In this document: positions 52,177 through 60,904 of the stretch, one piece after another
Layout: each line of letters begins with the position of its first letter
Numbering within the stretch: the stretch's first letter is position 1
Assembly: GCF_017916365.1 (NCBI RefSeq)
Contig: NZ_JAFMSU010000001.1
Location: forward strand, 1,054,001 to 1,118,000
DNA from: Rufibacter roseolus
GTDB lineage: Bacteria; Bacteroidota; Bacteroidia; Cytophagales; Hymenobacteraceae
Length of the DNA: 64,000 nucleotides
Direction of reading: 5' to 3'
Translations under genes and position numbers: made by a program
The notes under the pieces: model-generated
What the model saw: the letters and a program-made list of their open reading frames with translations, nothing else
Told to the model about the DNA's origin: nothing
Databases searched by the model: none

Positions 52177-55100
52177 ATGAAAAAATTGTACTCGTTTGGT
52201 AAGGTTACTCTAACAAATATGCTCCAGCAGTCTTTGCATAGGAAGCAATTGGTAGGAGTGAAAACAATTGAAACGTCTGGTGAAGTTTCTCAGTCATTTC
52301 AATCCTCATTGTTGACCAAGATTTGTTTAGTGGTGATCCTAATTGCAGGGTTTTCATCTGTGAGTACCAATGAGGTGGTAGCTCAAACTTTGTCTGTTAA
52401 TGCTAGTTCTTACTGTCCAGGTAGTCAAGTTACCGTTTCAGTTAAAAGTAATAAGAATGGTAAAACAGTATTCAGAATTGGTGTTTATAATGGCAATACT
52501 TCAACAGCTACATTGTTAGAGGAGCTTGGTAGCATAACTACTAGTAATGGTACTACCCAAGTTGACAGTATCTTTAAGTTTACTGCTCTTTCTAACGGAA
52601 GCCCAAGGTATATAGGGTCGATTCCTGGCCAAGGGCAGAATATAGATTTGTTTTCAAGTAGCTTTACAGTTGGTCTTCCTGAAACTCCAGTAATCAATGT
52701 TTTAAATAATCAACCAACAACAATTGTGTACGGAGGGGCTAATCCTACTTTTTCAGTAACTCCTCCAACGGGATTGCAAGTTAGGTGGTATAGTGCTGCT
52801 ACCAACGGTACACTGCTTTCTTCCTCTACTACTTTAACACCCACTGAGAGAAATGCAGGTGTTTACACCTATTATGCAGAACTTTATAATTCAAGTGGCT
52901 GTGCAAGTGTTTCTAGAACTCCTGTAACTCTTACCATCAATAAGAAAGACCTTACTATTACAGGTGTTTCAGCAGTAAGCAGAGAATACAATGGTGCTAC
53001 TACTGCTGCTTTGACTGGGACCGCTACATTAAACGGCGTGGTGGCTGGTGAAAACTTAACTTTAAGTGCTACGGGAGTTACAGCAGCCTTTGGTTCAAAA
53101 ACTGTTGGAACTAATAAAGTAGTAACTGTAACAGGTTACACTGTTTCCGGAACAACTGCTGCAAGCTACAACCTTATTCAACCGGCAGGCTTAACTGCAA
53201 CTATCTCTGCTAAGACACTTACTATTGCTTCTCCTATTGCAAATGGAAAAGTTTATGACGGAACTAGTGCTGCCACCATTTCAGGTACGTTGACTGGCGT
53301 TATCTCACCGGATGTAGTTACTTGGAACAATGTTGGTACTTTTGCCACAGCAAATGCTGGAAATGGAATTGCGGTGACTTCTACAGGGGGCTTATCTGGT
53401 GCCGATAAGGATAACTATACATTAACGGCTCCTACCGGGTTAACTGCCAACATTACTAGAAGATCACTTGTTGTAACTGCTGTGGGCCAGAACAAAGTAT
53501 ACGATGGTACTACAAGTGCTACCGTTACCCTTTCTTCTGATAAATTAGGAGCAGATGATGTGGTGCCTGCTTATACGTCTGCAGCATTCGTGGATAAAAA
53601 TGTGGGTACCAGATCAATCAATGTGAGTGGAATCTCAATTAGCGGTACAAGTATTAACAACTACACGCTGTCTAATACTACTGCAACTACTTCAGCGAAC
53701 ATCACCCAGAAAGTGCTAGTTGTTTCAGCTACAGGGCAGAATAAAGTGTACGACGGTAATACGGCTGCAGTAGTTACTCTGGCAACAGACAAGCTTGCTG
53801 CAGATAATGTTGTGCCTGCTTATAGTTCCGCTGTTTTTGCCATGAAAAATGTAGGAACCAGATCTATTGCTGTTGGCGGAATTTCGCTCAGTGGTACTGA
53901 TGCAGGTAACTATAGCTTTAACACTACGGCAACTGCTTCAGCGAACATCACCCAAAGAGCACTTGTTATTTCTGCAACTGGTCAAAACAAAGTCTATGAT
54001 GGAACCACTGCGGCTACAGTTACTCTATCCTCTAATAAGGTGAGCGCAGATGACGTGACCCTATCTTATGCAACTGCAACATTTGTTGAGAAAAATATAG
54101 GAACTAGAGCAATCAATGTAACTGGTATCTCGATCACGGGTGCGGATATAGCGAACTATACTTTTAACACTACCGCAACTGCTTCGGCTAACATAACTCA
54201 GAAAGTGCTTGTTATTTCAGCAACTGCGCAGGAGAAGGTGTACGATGGTACAACTTCCGCCACCGTCACTCTGTCCACAAATAAATTAGCTAACGATGTG
54301 GTGACTACGGCATTTACTAGTGCCAGTTTTGCTACTAAGGTTGTTGCTGCTAATAAGACAGTAACGGTAAGTGGGATCACAATAGCCGGTGCAGATGCTC
54401 CAAATTATTCCTTCAATCCAACAGCCACCACAGTTTCTGTTATTACTCCTAGGTCTTTGAACGTTACTGCAACTAGCCAAGATAAAGTCTACGATGGAAA
54501 CAATACAGCTCCTGTTACTTTGTCAACAGACAAAATTTCTGGAGATGTTGTAACAGCTGTATATGCAACGGCTACTTTCGCTGATAAAAATGTAGGGGTA
54601 AACAAAGTTGTAAAGGTAGAAGAAGTTAGAATTGAAGGAGCAGATGCTGGAAACTATATCCTTTCAAATATTATTGCGCCTCCTTCCGCTGCTATTACAC
54701 CTAAATTAATAACTGGTACCTTTACAGCAAACGATAAAGCTTGGGATGGTACTACCAATGCAACAGTAGCATCTCGTCAATTAGTAGGTGCGGTTCCTGG
54801 AGATGTAGTTAGTCTTACAGGAGGTGTCGCAAAGTTTGAATCTTCACAAGTGGGTACTTGGCCAGTAACTTTAACCGGGTATGGCATGTCTGGTACCGAT
54901 GCAGGAAATTACAGCTTAACCTCTGTAGCGCCAACTTCGGCTAAAATAACCGAGCAAATTCTGCCAGTTTCATTGATTTCTTTTGAAGGAAAGCAAAAAG
55001 CGTCGGCAATTGATTTGTCATGGACAACTGCCGCTGAGAAAGACAATGACTATTTCCAGATTGAGCGTAGCCAAGATGGTAAAACTTTCACTAGCGTAGG

Positions 55101-55512
55101 AAAGGTGAAAGGAAACGGGAATAGCAATGTGTTGAGGAATTACAACTTCTCAGATGCTTCTGCGCAGGCCGGCGTGAACTACTACCGCTTGAAACAAGTT
55201 GACTTTGACGGTAAGTTTGAGTACTCAAAGGTGATTGCAGTGAAGGCAGAAGCTAAGGCAGGTGTTCAGGCGTCATTAGAAGTTTATCCGAACCCAACTG
55301 CAAGCAAAGTTTATGTTACCTCTTCTCAAGTAAGTGGTGCCGCAATTGTAACTGTGTTCCATGGCAACGGCAGAGTAGTGCTACAGCAAAATGTTCAAGT
55401 AGAAGTTGGGCAGCCTTTGAGCCTTGATCTCACTAACTTTGCTTCAGGTGTGTATTACCTGCAAGTGCAGACTGCTACAGGAAAAGTAACTTCTCGTGTA
55501 GTAAAGCAATAA
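52177..55512 (+). CDS. Giant MBG/YDG-repeat surface protein with T9SS sorting domain
   Basis: A 1111-residue secreted protein. The N-terminus is unusual: ~47 polar and basic residues precede the hydrophobic signal core ICLVVILIAGFSSVSTNEVV, with probable cleavage near AQTLS. A ~100-residue Ig-like domain follows. Then come eight tandem ~80-residue MBG/YDG-type modules, each marked by a YDG-like word (EYNG, six VYDG, AWDG) and a DAGNY-like end. The last ~180 residues hold a region starting LISFEGKQKASAIDLSWTTA and a T9SS sorting domain (VYPNPTASKVYV to RVVKQ). Modules of this kind occur in adhesins and filaments. The coding DNA is AT-rich up to the last part. Confidence 0.88.
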   Translation: MKKLYSFGKVTLTNMLQQSLHRKQLVGVKTIETSGEVSQSFQSSLLTKICLVVILIAGFSSVSTNEVVAQTLSVNASSYCPGSQVTVSVKSNKNGKTVFRIGVYNGNTSTATLLEELGSITTSNGTTQVDSIFKFTALSNGSPRYIGSIPGQGQNIDLFSSSFTVGLPETPVINVLNNQPTTIVYGGANPTFSVTPPTGLQVRWYSAATNGTLLSSSTTLTPTERNAGVYTYYAELYNSSGCASVSRTPVTLTINKKDLTITGVSAVSREYNGATTAALTGTATLNGVVAGENLTLSATGVTAAFGSKTVGTNKVVTVTGYTVSGTTAASYNLIQPAGLTATISAKTLTIASPIANGKVYDGTSAATISGTLTGVISPDVVTWNNVGTFATANAGNGIAVTSTGGLSGADKDNYTLTAPTGLTANITRRSLVVTAVGQNKVYDGTTSATVTLSSDKLGADDVVPAYTSAAFVDKNVGTRSINVSGISISGTSINNYTLSNTTATTSANITQKVLVVSATGQNKVYDGNTAAVVTLATDKLAADNVVPAYSSAVFAMKNVGTRSIAVGGISLSGTDAGNYSFNTTATASANITQRALVISATGQNKVYDGTTAATVTLSSNKVSADDVTLSYATATFVEKNIGTRAINVTGISITGADIANYTFNTTATASANITQKVLVISATAQEKVYDGTTSATVTLSTNKLANDVVTTAFTSASFATKVVAANKTVTVSGITIAGADAPNYSFNPTATTVSVITPRSLNVTATSQDKVYDGNNTAPVTLSTDKISGDVVTAVYATATFADKNVGVNKVVKVEEVRIEGADAGNYILSNIIAPPSAAITPKLITGTFTANDKAWDGTTNATVASRQLVGAVPGDVVSLTGGVAKFESSQVGTWPVTLTGYGMSGTDAGNYSLTSVAPTSAKITEQILPVSLISFEGKQKASAIDLSWTTAAEKDNDYFQIERSQDGKTFTSVGKVKGNGNSNVLRNYNFSDASAQAGVNYYRLKQVDFDGKFEYSKVIAVKAEAKAGVQASLEVYPNPTASKVYVTSSQVSGAAIVTVFHGNGRVVLQQNVQVEVGQPLSLDLTNFASGVYYLQVQTATGKVTSRVVKQ

Positions 55513-55534
55513 GTAACCTTTTATTTAGATAAGT

Positions 55535-55576
55535 AAGCGCAGGCCACCTCTACAGAGGTGGCCTGCGCTTTTTGCA
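55535..55576 (+). terminator. Terminator with GGCCACCT core
   Basis: AAGCGCAGGCCACCTC / GAGGTGGCCTGCGCTT with a short loop and a T-run. Confidence 0.85.
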
Positions 55577-56124
55577 GTTATGCCAGTTTAACTATTACCC
55601 TTTTTCTTAGGCCTGCATTTTACAGGTGCAGGTTTCTATAACTTGTAATACCTAGCGATACCCATAGTGGGCATAGGAAGGTTCTGTTTTTAAGTGCTCC
55701 ATTCTGTACAGCCTAAAACTTAAACATTGATTATTGCGTTAATGGTCCCTTTTTCCTTAAACAACATGCTCAAAGCCTATAAAAAAATCATATAAACTTT
55801 TAAAGAATAAATTTAATAAATGTTAAATTATTAAGTGCTGCTCCTTTCGTTTGTAGGTTGGAAAAAATCTATTGATTATAACTAAGATTGGATAAATATA
55901 GACGCTAGTCGTCTCTGGATTGGTAAAATGTCAATAATTAATTGTTAAAAATATGAAAATTTTAACAATATAAATATAAATATTCTAATGCCTTGCTGGG
56001 ACGCAAACGATCACAAGAAAAAGTGACTCTATGGGAATGCTGAATTTTTTTTGAAAGATTTATGTACTTAATTCAAGTTAATATTGGATTGGTAAAATTT
56101 TTTTAAAATAAATATGCCTTTTTT
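55577..56124. other. AT-rich leader region of the second MBG gene
   Basis: About 550 bases without a gene, strongly AT-rich in the last 300. The bases before both MBG start codons are pyrimidine-rich (CCTTTTTT and CCCTTTT). Confidence 0.35.
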
Positions 56125-58521
56125 ATGGAAAATTTGTACTCAGGTAAAAGGGATAGGCTAAGGTTAAAAAGTTGCCATAATCTAGAGGTCGCCAAATTGA
56201 TCCAAGAAACTCCAACTCCCCCTATTGCAGGGAGATTGGTCGACTTAGGACCTGGAAATGTCAAAAGGATCTATCTTATTTTTATATTTGTTACTGGGTT
56301 TTTCTTCATCTCAGTCTATGAAGCTCAAGCTGCTACTGGAATTAGGCTTATTAATCCGCCTAACCCTGCTGTTTATTGTGCCAATTCAAACATCACAGTA
56401 GGCCTGACAAGTGATAAAGGGGGTAGGACATCCTTTTATCTGTACATTGTTGATGGTCCTGGCCCCTCTGCAAAGGTATTAGAACAGCTAGGTGTTAATC
56501 AAGACCTTCGTGCCCACAATGACCCTAATGTGGAGGTTACTTTTACATTTACTGTAACAAATGCATCAACTGGTACTAATAGATACCTGCGGGCTGTCCC
56601 GCAGCAGGGTGCTGAAAAAGGGAGGTTGTTTCATTCTACATTGGCCTTTACTGTTAATGGCGCCCCAGTGAGTGGGGGCAATAAAACTGTTGTTTATGGA
56701 GAGCCAACCCCGGCTTTAACGGCAACTGTTTACCCAGGACAAACAGTTGATTGGTATGCAACCTCAAATGCTACGACTCCTATTGCTTCGGGGGTAGGAA
56801 CTTCTGGAGTAGAATCTTTTACTCCTACACAAAAAGCAGTGGGAACATATACTTACTATGCACAAGCTCGGGGAGTTACTTATACTGCTTGTCCAAATAA
56901 CGGCAGAACTCCTATAACTCTTACCATTACGCCTAAAGCGCTTACCCTTGCCGGTGCCGCTGCGCAAAACAAGGTGTATGATAAAACAAATGCGGCAGTT
57001 ATTACTGGCACCTTGACTGGTATTCTGGGTGAGGATCAGGTCTCTTTTAATGGCATTGGCACATTTTCTAGTGTAAATGTCGGGAATAATATTCCGGTCA
57101 CCTCCGTAAGTACCCTTGCAGGTACTGGGGCCAGTAACTATGTACTTGTCCAGCCTACAGGGCTTAGGGCTAATATTACACCCAGAGACCTTACGGTAAC
57201 AGCTATTGGGCATAACAAGATATATGATGGTACAACAGTTGCAACGGTAGGATTTAAAACAGATTCCATTAGTGGGGATAATATTGGGGCTACCTATGTT
57301 TCAGCAACCTTTGTAGATAAAAATGTGGGACCTCGGGAAATCAACGTAAACGGCATTTCTATAACAGGAACTGATGCAGGTAATTACAAGCTTGTTAATG
57401 CAACAGCAGTAACAGCGGCTAACATTTTACTGAGGCCGGTAGAGGTTTCAAGCGTTTCTATAGAAAGCAGGGTTTATGATGGTACTACCATTGCAAAACT
57501 ACTAGGCAAGCCTACCTTAGTTAATATTGTTTCCATCAACGGAGTGGAAGAAAAAGTTACGGTCAATAATTCTTTTGCGGATGCAACCTTTGAGGATAAA
57601 AATGTTGGCATTGATAAGTTGGTATTAGTGACCGGGTATACCATTGAGGGAGCAGATGCATCCAATTATAGAATTGTTCAGCCAATTGGGTTAAAGGCTT
57701 CTATTACTCCTAAGGAAATTACAGGTGCTTTTACGGCAGAGAATAAGAAGTTTGACGGTACTACTGATGCCATTGTCTCAGACCGTATCCTGGTTGGCCA
57801 CATTGTGGCGGATGCTGTTTCTTTGAAAGGGGGAGTGGCTACGTTTGCCAGCTCAGAGCCTGGCACTTGGACAGTAACTCTTGTTGGGGCTGCTTTGGAT
57901 GGGGTTGATAAAATAAATTATACATTAGGGGAAGTGGCAACTGCTACGGCTACCATTACCCCCGTTGATCCGCTGCCTGTCACCCTGCTATCCTTTGAAG
58001 GAAAGCAAAAAGAATCAATTGTTTATCTGTCTTGGGCAACAGCCTCTGAAAAAGACAATGACTACTTCCAGGTAGAGCGAAGCCAAGATGGAAAGACTTT
58101 CGGAACTATCGGAAAGGTGGACGGAAACGGTACAACCAACGAGAAGCAGGAATACAGTTTCACTGATGCTGCTGCGCCGGCAGGTACTGTCTACTACCGC
58201 CTGAAACAAGTTGACTTTGACGGTAAGTTTGAATACTCTAAAGTGATTGCGGTGAAAGCAGACGGAAAAGCTTCTGCCCAGGCCTCTCTACAAGCCTACC
58301 CTAACCCAACTCTGGGCAAAGTTTACGTTGCCTCTACAGAAGGAAGCGGACCGGCTACGGTGACCCTGTTCCATAGCAGCGGGCGGGCTGTTTCCCAACG
58401 GCAGGTGCAGCTAGAAACCGGTAAGCCCATTGCTGATTTAACAGGCCAAGTCCCTGGCATCTACTATCTGCAGGTGCAGACTAATACAGGTAAATCTATA
58501 ATTAGAGTAGTGAAGCAGTAG
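56125..58521 (+). CDS. Second MBG/YDG-repeat surface protein with T9SS sorting domain
   Basis: A 798-residue paralogue of the gene upstream, with four YDG-type modules (VYDKTN, IYDGTT, VYDGTT, KFDGTT) instead of eight. It again has a very long N-terminal region of ~50 residues before the hydrophobic core IYLIFIFVTGFFFISVYEAQ, then an Ig-like domain, the modules, the SFEGKQKESIVYLSWATASE region and a T9SS domain ending IIRVVKQ. The C-terminal ~180 residues are almost identical to those of the paralogue, including at the DNA level around 58199-58259. It is probably a surface adhesin or filament component; no export or processing partner other than the subtilase is near. Confidence 0.88.
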   Translation: MENLYSGKRDRLRLKSCHNLEVAKLIQETPTPPIAGRLVDLGPGNVKRIYLIFIFVTGFFFISVYEAQAATGIRLINPPNPAVYCANSNITVGLTSDKGGRTSFYLYIVDGPGPSAKVLEQLGVNQDLRAHNDPNVEVTFTFTVTNASTGTNRYLRAVPQQGAEKGRLFHSTLAFTVNGAPVSGGNKTVVYGEPTPALTATVYPGQTVDWYATSNATTPIASGVGTSGVESFTPTQKAVGTYTYYAQARGVTYTACPNNGRTPITLTITPKALTLAGAAAQNKVYDKTNAAVITGTLTGILGEDQVSFNGIGTFSSVNVGNNIPVTSVSTLAGTGASNYVLVQPTGLRANITPRDLTVTAIGHNKIYDGTTVATVGFKTDSISGDNIGATYVSATFVDKNVGPREINVNGISITGTDAGNYKLVNATAVTAANILLRPVEVSSVSIESRVYDGTTIAKLLGKPTLVNIVSINGVEEKVTVNNSFADATFEDKNVGIDKLVLVTGYTIEGADASNYRIVQPIGLKASITPKEITGAFTAENKKFDGTTDAIVSDRILVGHIVADAVSLKGGVATFASSEPGTWTVTLVGAALDGVDKINYTLGEVATATATITPVDPLPVTLLSFEGKQKESIVYLSWATASEKDNDYFQVERSQDGKTFGTIGKVDGNGTTNEKQEYSFTDAAAPAGTVYYRLKQVDFDGKFEYSKVIAVKADGKASAQASLQAYPNPTLGKVYVASTEGSGPATVTLFHSSGRAVSQRQVQLETGKPIADLTGQVPGIYYLQVQTNTGKSIIRVVKQ

Positions 58522-58552
58522 GTATTTCTTCTTAAATATAGGAAAGGCCACC

Positions 58553-58575
58553 TCTGTAGGGGTGGCCTTTTTTCT
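58553..58575 (+). terminator. Terminator with GGCCACCT core
   Basis: AAAGGCCACC / GGTGGCCTTT hairpin with a T-run, 31 bases after the stop. It is the third terminator here built on the same core. Confidence 0.8.
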
Positions 58576-58948
58576 TTATACCGGTCGGCTTAACTCACAG
58601 TTTTTATGAAATAGAGGATAAAAGATTAGGCAACTGTCAAAAAGTGTTTACCTGTTTTCGGGGCAAATTCTTAAAATTCAGCCCAAAGCGTTCTTTTTAT
58701 ATTACTTCATATGCCTGTTGTCCATGGTGACATCTACAGAGAAGGTGGGGCCCGCGAAATAGTAGTACTTTTGTGCCGTGATAGGGTAGGCCTTTATAGT
58801 GCTCCTTCCTATGTTTTTATGGAAAGAAAGCTTTTCCTATTAGTGCAGTAGATGTGGTGCTACCATTATCCTAAGCCGATCACAAAACATATTTATCTCA
58901 AGGTGCAAGCATAGTCACGCCCTAGTTTCCCCCATCCAGAGTTCCAGA
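58576..58948. other. Intergenic region before the SulP gene
   Basis: No gene seen. Contains one P1 copy (58657-58690). Confidence 0.35.
58657..58690. repeat. P1 dispersed palindrome
   Basis: TTCGGGGCAAATTCTTAAAA then TTCAGCCCAAAGCG; a diverged copy. Confidence 0.45.
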
Positions 58949-60481
58949 ATGAAGCTTTACTTACGCCTATTTGATTTCAGCCAGAAAGAAAATTACAGAA
59001 AAGAAATTTTAGCCGGGCTTACGGTGGCCATGACCATGATCCCCGAGTCGCTATCCTTTGCGATTCTGGCAGGCTTTCCGCCGTTGGTTGGTTTGTACGC
59101 GGCCTTTATCATGGGTCTGGTGACAGCGGTGTTGGGTGGCAGGCCGGGCATGATCTCAGGCGGAGCCGGGGCTACCGCGGTGGTGCTTATTGCCTTGATG
59201 CAGTCGCACGGGCTGGAGTACGTGTTCGCGGCGGTGGCCTTAGCCGGTGTTCTGCAGATCCTGGTGGGCGTGTTTAAACTGGGCAAGTTCATCCGGTTGG
59301 TGCCGCAGCCGGTGATGTACGGGTTTGTGAATGGTTTGGCGGTCATTATTTTCATGTCGCAGGTGGCGCAGTTCAAGACGGTAGTGAACGGGGAGGAGGT
59401 CTGGCTGTCAGGGAATGCCTTGTTCATCATGGCCGGATTGGTGGCTTTGACCATTGCCATTATTCTCTTGCTGCCCAGATTAACCAAAGCCGTGCCGCCG
59501 TCATTAATGGCCATTCTGGTGGTATTTGGGGTGGTCATGAGCTTGGGCATTGAGACCAGGTTGGTGAAGGATATCGCCTCGGTGAGCGGGAGTTTGCCGC
59601 CGTTCCATATTCCGCAGATTCCACTTTCCCTGGAAACCCTCCAGATTGTTTTCCCTTACGCGCTCATCATGGCGGGCGTAGGCCTTACCGAGAGCCTGCT
59701 GACCTTGAACCTGGTGGACGAGATCACCGGCACCCGCGGAAACGGCAATCGTGAGTGCGTGGCGCAAGGCAGCGCGAACCTTCTGAACGGCTTTTTTTTT
59801 GGCATGGGTGGCTGTGCCATGATCGCGCAGACGCTGGTGAACCTCTCGGCGGGAGCCAGGGCGCGGCTGGCGGGCATTGTTGCGGCGCTTACTATTCTGG
59901 TCATTATTCTGGTGGGAGCTCCGTTTATTGAGCGGGTACCCATGGCGGCGTTGGTGGGTGTGATGGTGATGGTATCCATCGGTACCTTTGAGTGGGCCAG
60001 CTTCCGGATTATTAACAAAATGCCCCGGGCTGATGTATTCGTAGGGGTCCTGGTGGCGGGTATCACCATTTGGCTACACAACCTGGCTTTGGCCGTGCTT
60101 ATTGGCGTCATCATCTCGGCGCTGGTATTTGCCTGGGAGAGCGCCAAGCGTATCAGGGCCAGAAAGTACTTGGACGAGAACGGCACGAAGTACTATGAAC
60201 TATACGGTCCGCTGTTCTTCGGATCGGTGGCGGCATTCACCGAGAAGTTTGACGTGGCCAATGACCCTCAGGAAGTAATTATTGACTTCAAGGACAGCCG
60301 GGTGGCGGATATGTCTGGCATAGAGGCCTTGAACAAACTCACCGAGCGCTACCATAAAGCCGGCAAGAAACTGCACCTGCGCCATCTCAGCCCAGATTGC
60401 CGCCAACTGCTTCAGAACGCCGGTGTCGTGATTGACGTGAATATTCTGGAAGACCCGCATTATGGCATCGTCACAGATTGA
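58949..60481 (+). CDS. SulP-family inorganic anion transporter
   Basis: A 510-residue inner-membrane transporter with about 12-14 helices and a C-terminal STAS domain (residues ~415-505; VIIDFKDSRVADMSGIEAL). The SulP signature near the N-terminus is intact: GLTVAMTMIPESLSFAILAG, and the QPVMYGFVNGLAVIIFMSQV segment follows. Members carry sulfate, bicarbonate or other anions; the sequence alone does not tell which. No sulfate-assimilation or carbonic-anhydrase gene is adjacent. It has its own transcription unit. Confidence 0.93.
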   Translation: MKLYLRLFDFSQKENYRKEILAGLTVAMTMIPESLSFAILAGFPPLVGLYAAFIMGLVTAVLGGRPGMISGGAGATAVVLIALMQSHGLEYVFAAVALAGVLQILVGVFKLGKFIRLVPQPVMYGFVNGLAVIIFMSQVAQFKTVVNGEEVWLSGNALFIMAGLVALTIAIILLLPRLTKAVPPSLMAILVVFGVVMSLGIETRLVKDIASVSGSLPPFHIPQIPLSLETLQIVFPYALIMAGVGLTESLLTLNLVDEITGTRGNGNRECVAQGSANLLNGFFFGMGGCAMIAQTLVNLSAGARARLAGIVAALTILVIILVGAPFIERVPMAALVGVMVMVSIGTFEWASFRIINKMPRADVFVGVLVAGITIWLHNLALAVLIGVIISALVFAWESAKRIRARKYLDENGTKYYELYGPLFFGSVAAFTEKFDVANDPQEVIIDFKDSRVADMSGIEALNKLTERYHKAGKKLHLRHLSPDCRQLLQNAGVVIDVNILEDPHYGIVTD

Positions 60482-60489
60482 GTACCTCC

Positions 60490-60527
60490 CGTTTTAAATC
60501 TGTTTTGAGGAAAACAAGCTAGAATCG
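60490..60527. repeat. P1 dispersed palindrome
   Basis: CGTTTTAAATCTGTTTTGAG then GAAAACAAGCTAGAATCG; 9 bases after the SulP stop codon. Confidence 0.6.
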
Positions 60528-60555
60528 CGCCTCCTTTGGTACGGAGAATTCCGCT

Positions 60556-60590
60556 GGCGCGAGTTTACAACTCGTGTCCGCAGGCGTTGC
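60556..60590 (+). repeat. P2 palindromic repeat (GAGTTT type)
   Basis: CGAGTTTACAACTCG followed by TGTCCGCAGGCGTTGC. Same centre-and-arms design as the 7818 and 23587 copies, with different arms. Confidence 0.5.
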
Positions 60591-60781
60591 AAGTATCAAG
60601 CTTCGCTCTGTTTTGTCATCCTGAAAGGATCTTGTGGACCAACTGTAGCGATGTTGCTTCAAACCCTTTCTAGTCCGCCCACAAGCTCTGTCTAGGATGA
60701 CAAGAGGGGGATTGGAAATGAACCAGATTGCCGGGACTTTGAAGTGTTGGGAACAAAAGGTTTTCTGAAATGAGTGGGGCA

Positions 60782-60806
60782 CGAGCTGCAAGCTCGCGGC
60801 AGTGGG
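60782..60806 (-). repeat. P2 palindromic repeat (GAGCTT type)
   Basis: CGAGCTGCAAGCTCG followed by CGGCAGTGGG. Reversed relative to 60556. With that copy and a P1 copy at each end, it makes up most of the SulP-nuclease gap. Confidence 0.45.
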
Positions 60807-60833
60807 TTGAAGCATAGGTGCGTACCATAGCAC

Positions 60834-60881
60834 AAAAGCGTTTCGGGGCTGTTTTAAGCAAAACAGCCCCGAAACGCTTTT
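60834..60881. repeat. Perfect 22-bp-arm palindrome, most complete P1 copy
   Basis: Arms AAAAGCGTTTCGGGGCTGTT.. and its exact complement, 22 bp each, around an AAGC loop. The inner part GGGGCTGTTTT/AAAACAGCCCC is the P1 consensus without mismatch. It lies 24 bases beyond the beta-CASP gene stop and may also terminate it. Confidence 0.8.
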
Positions 60882-60904
60882 CCACATGATAACAAGCAAA
60901 GGAA

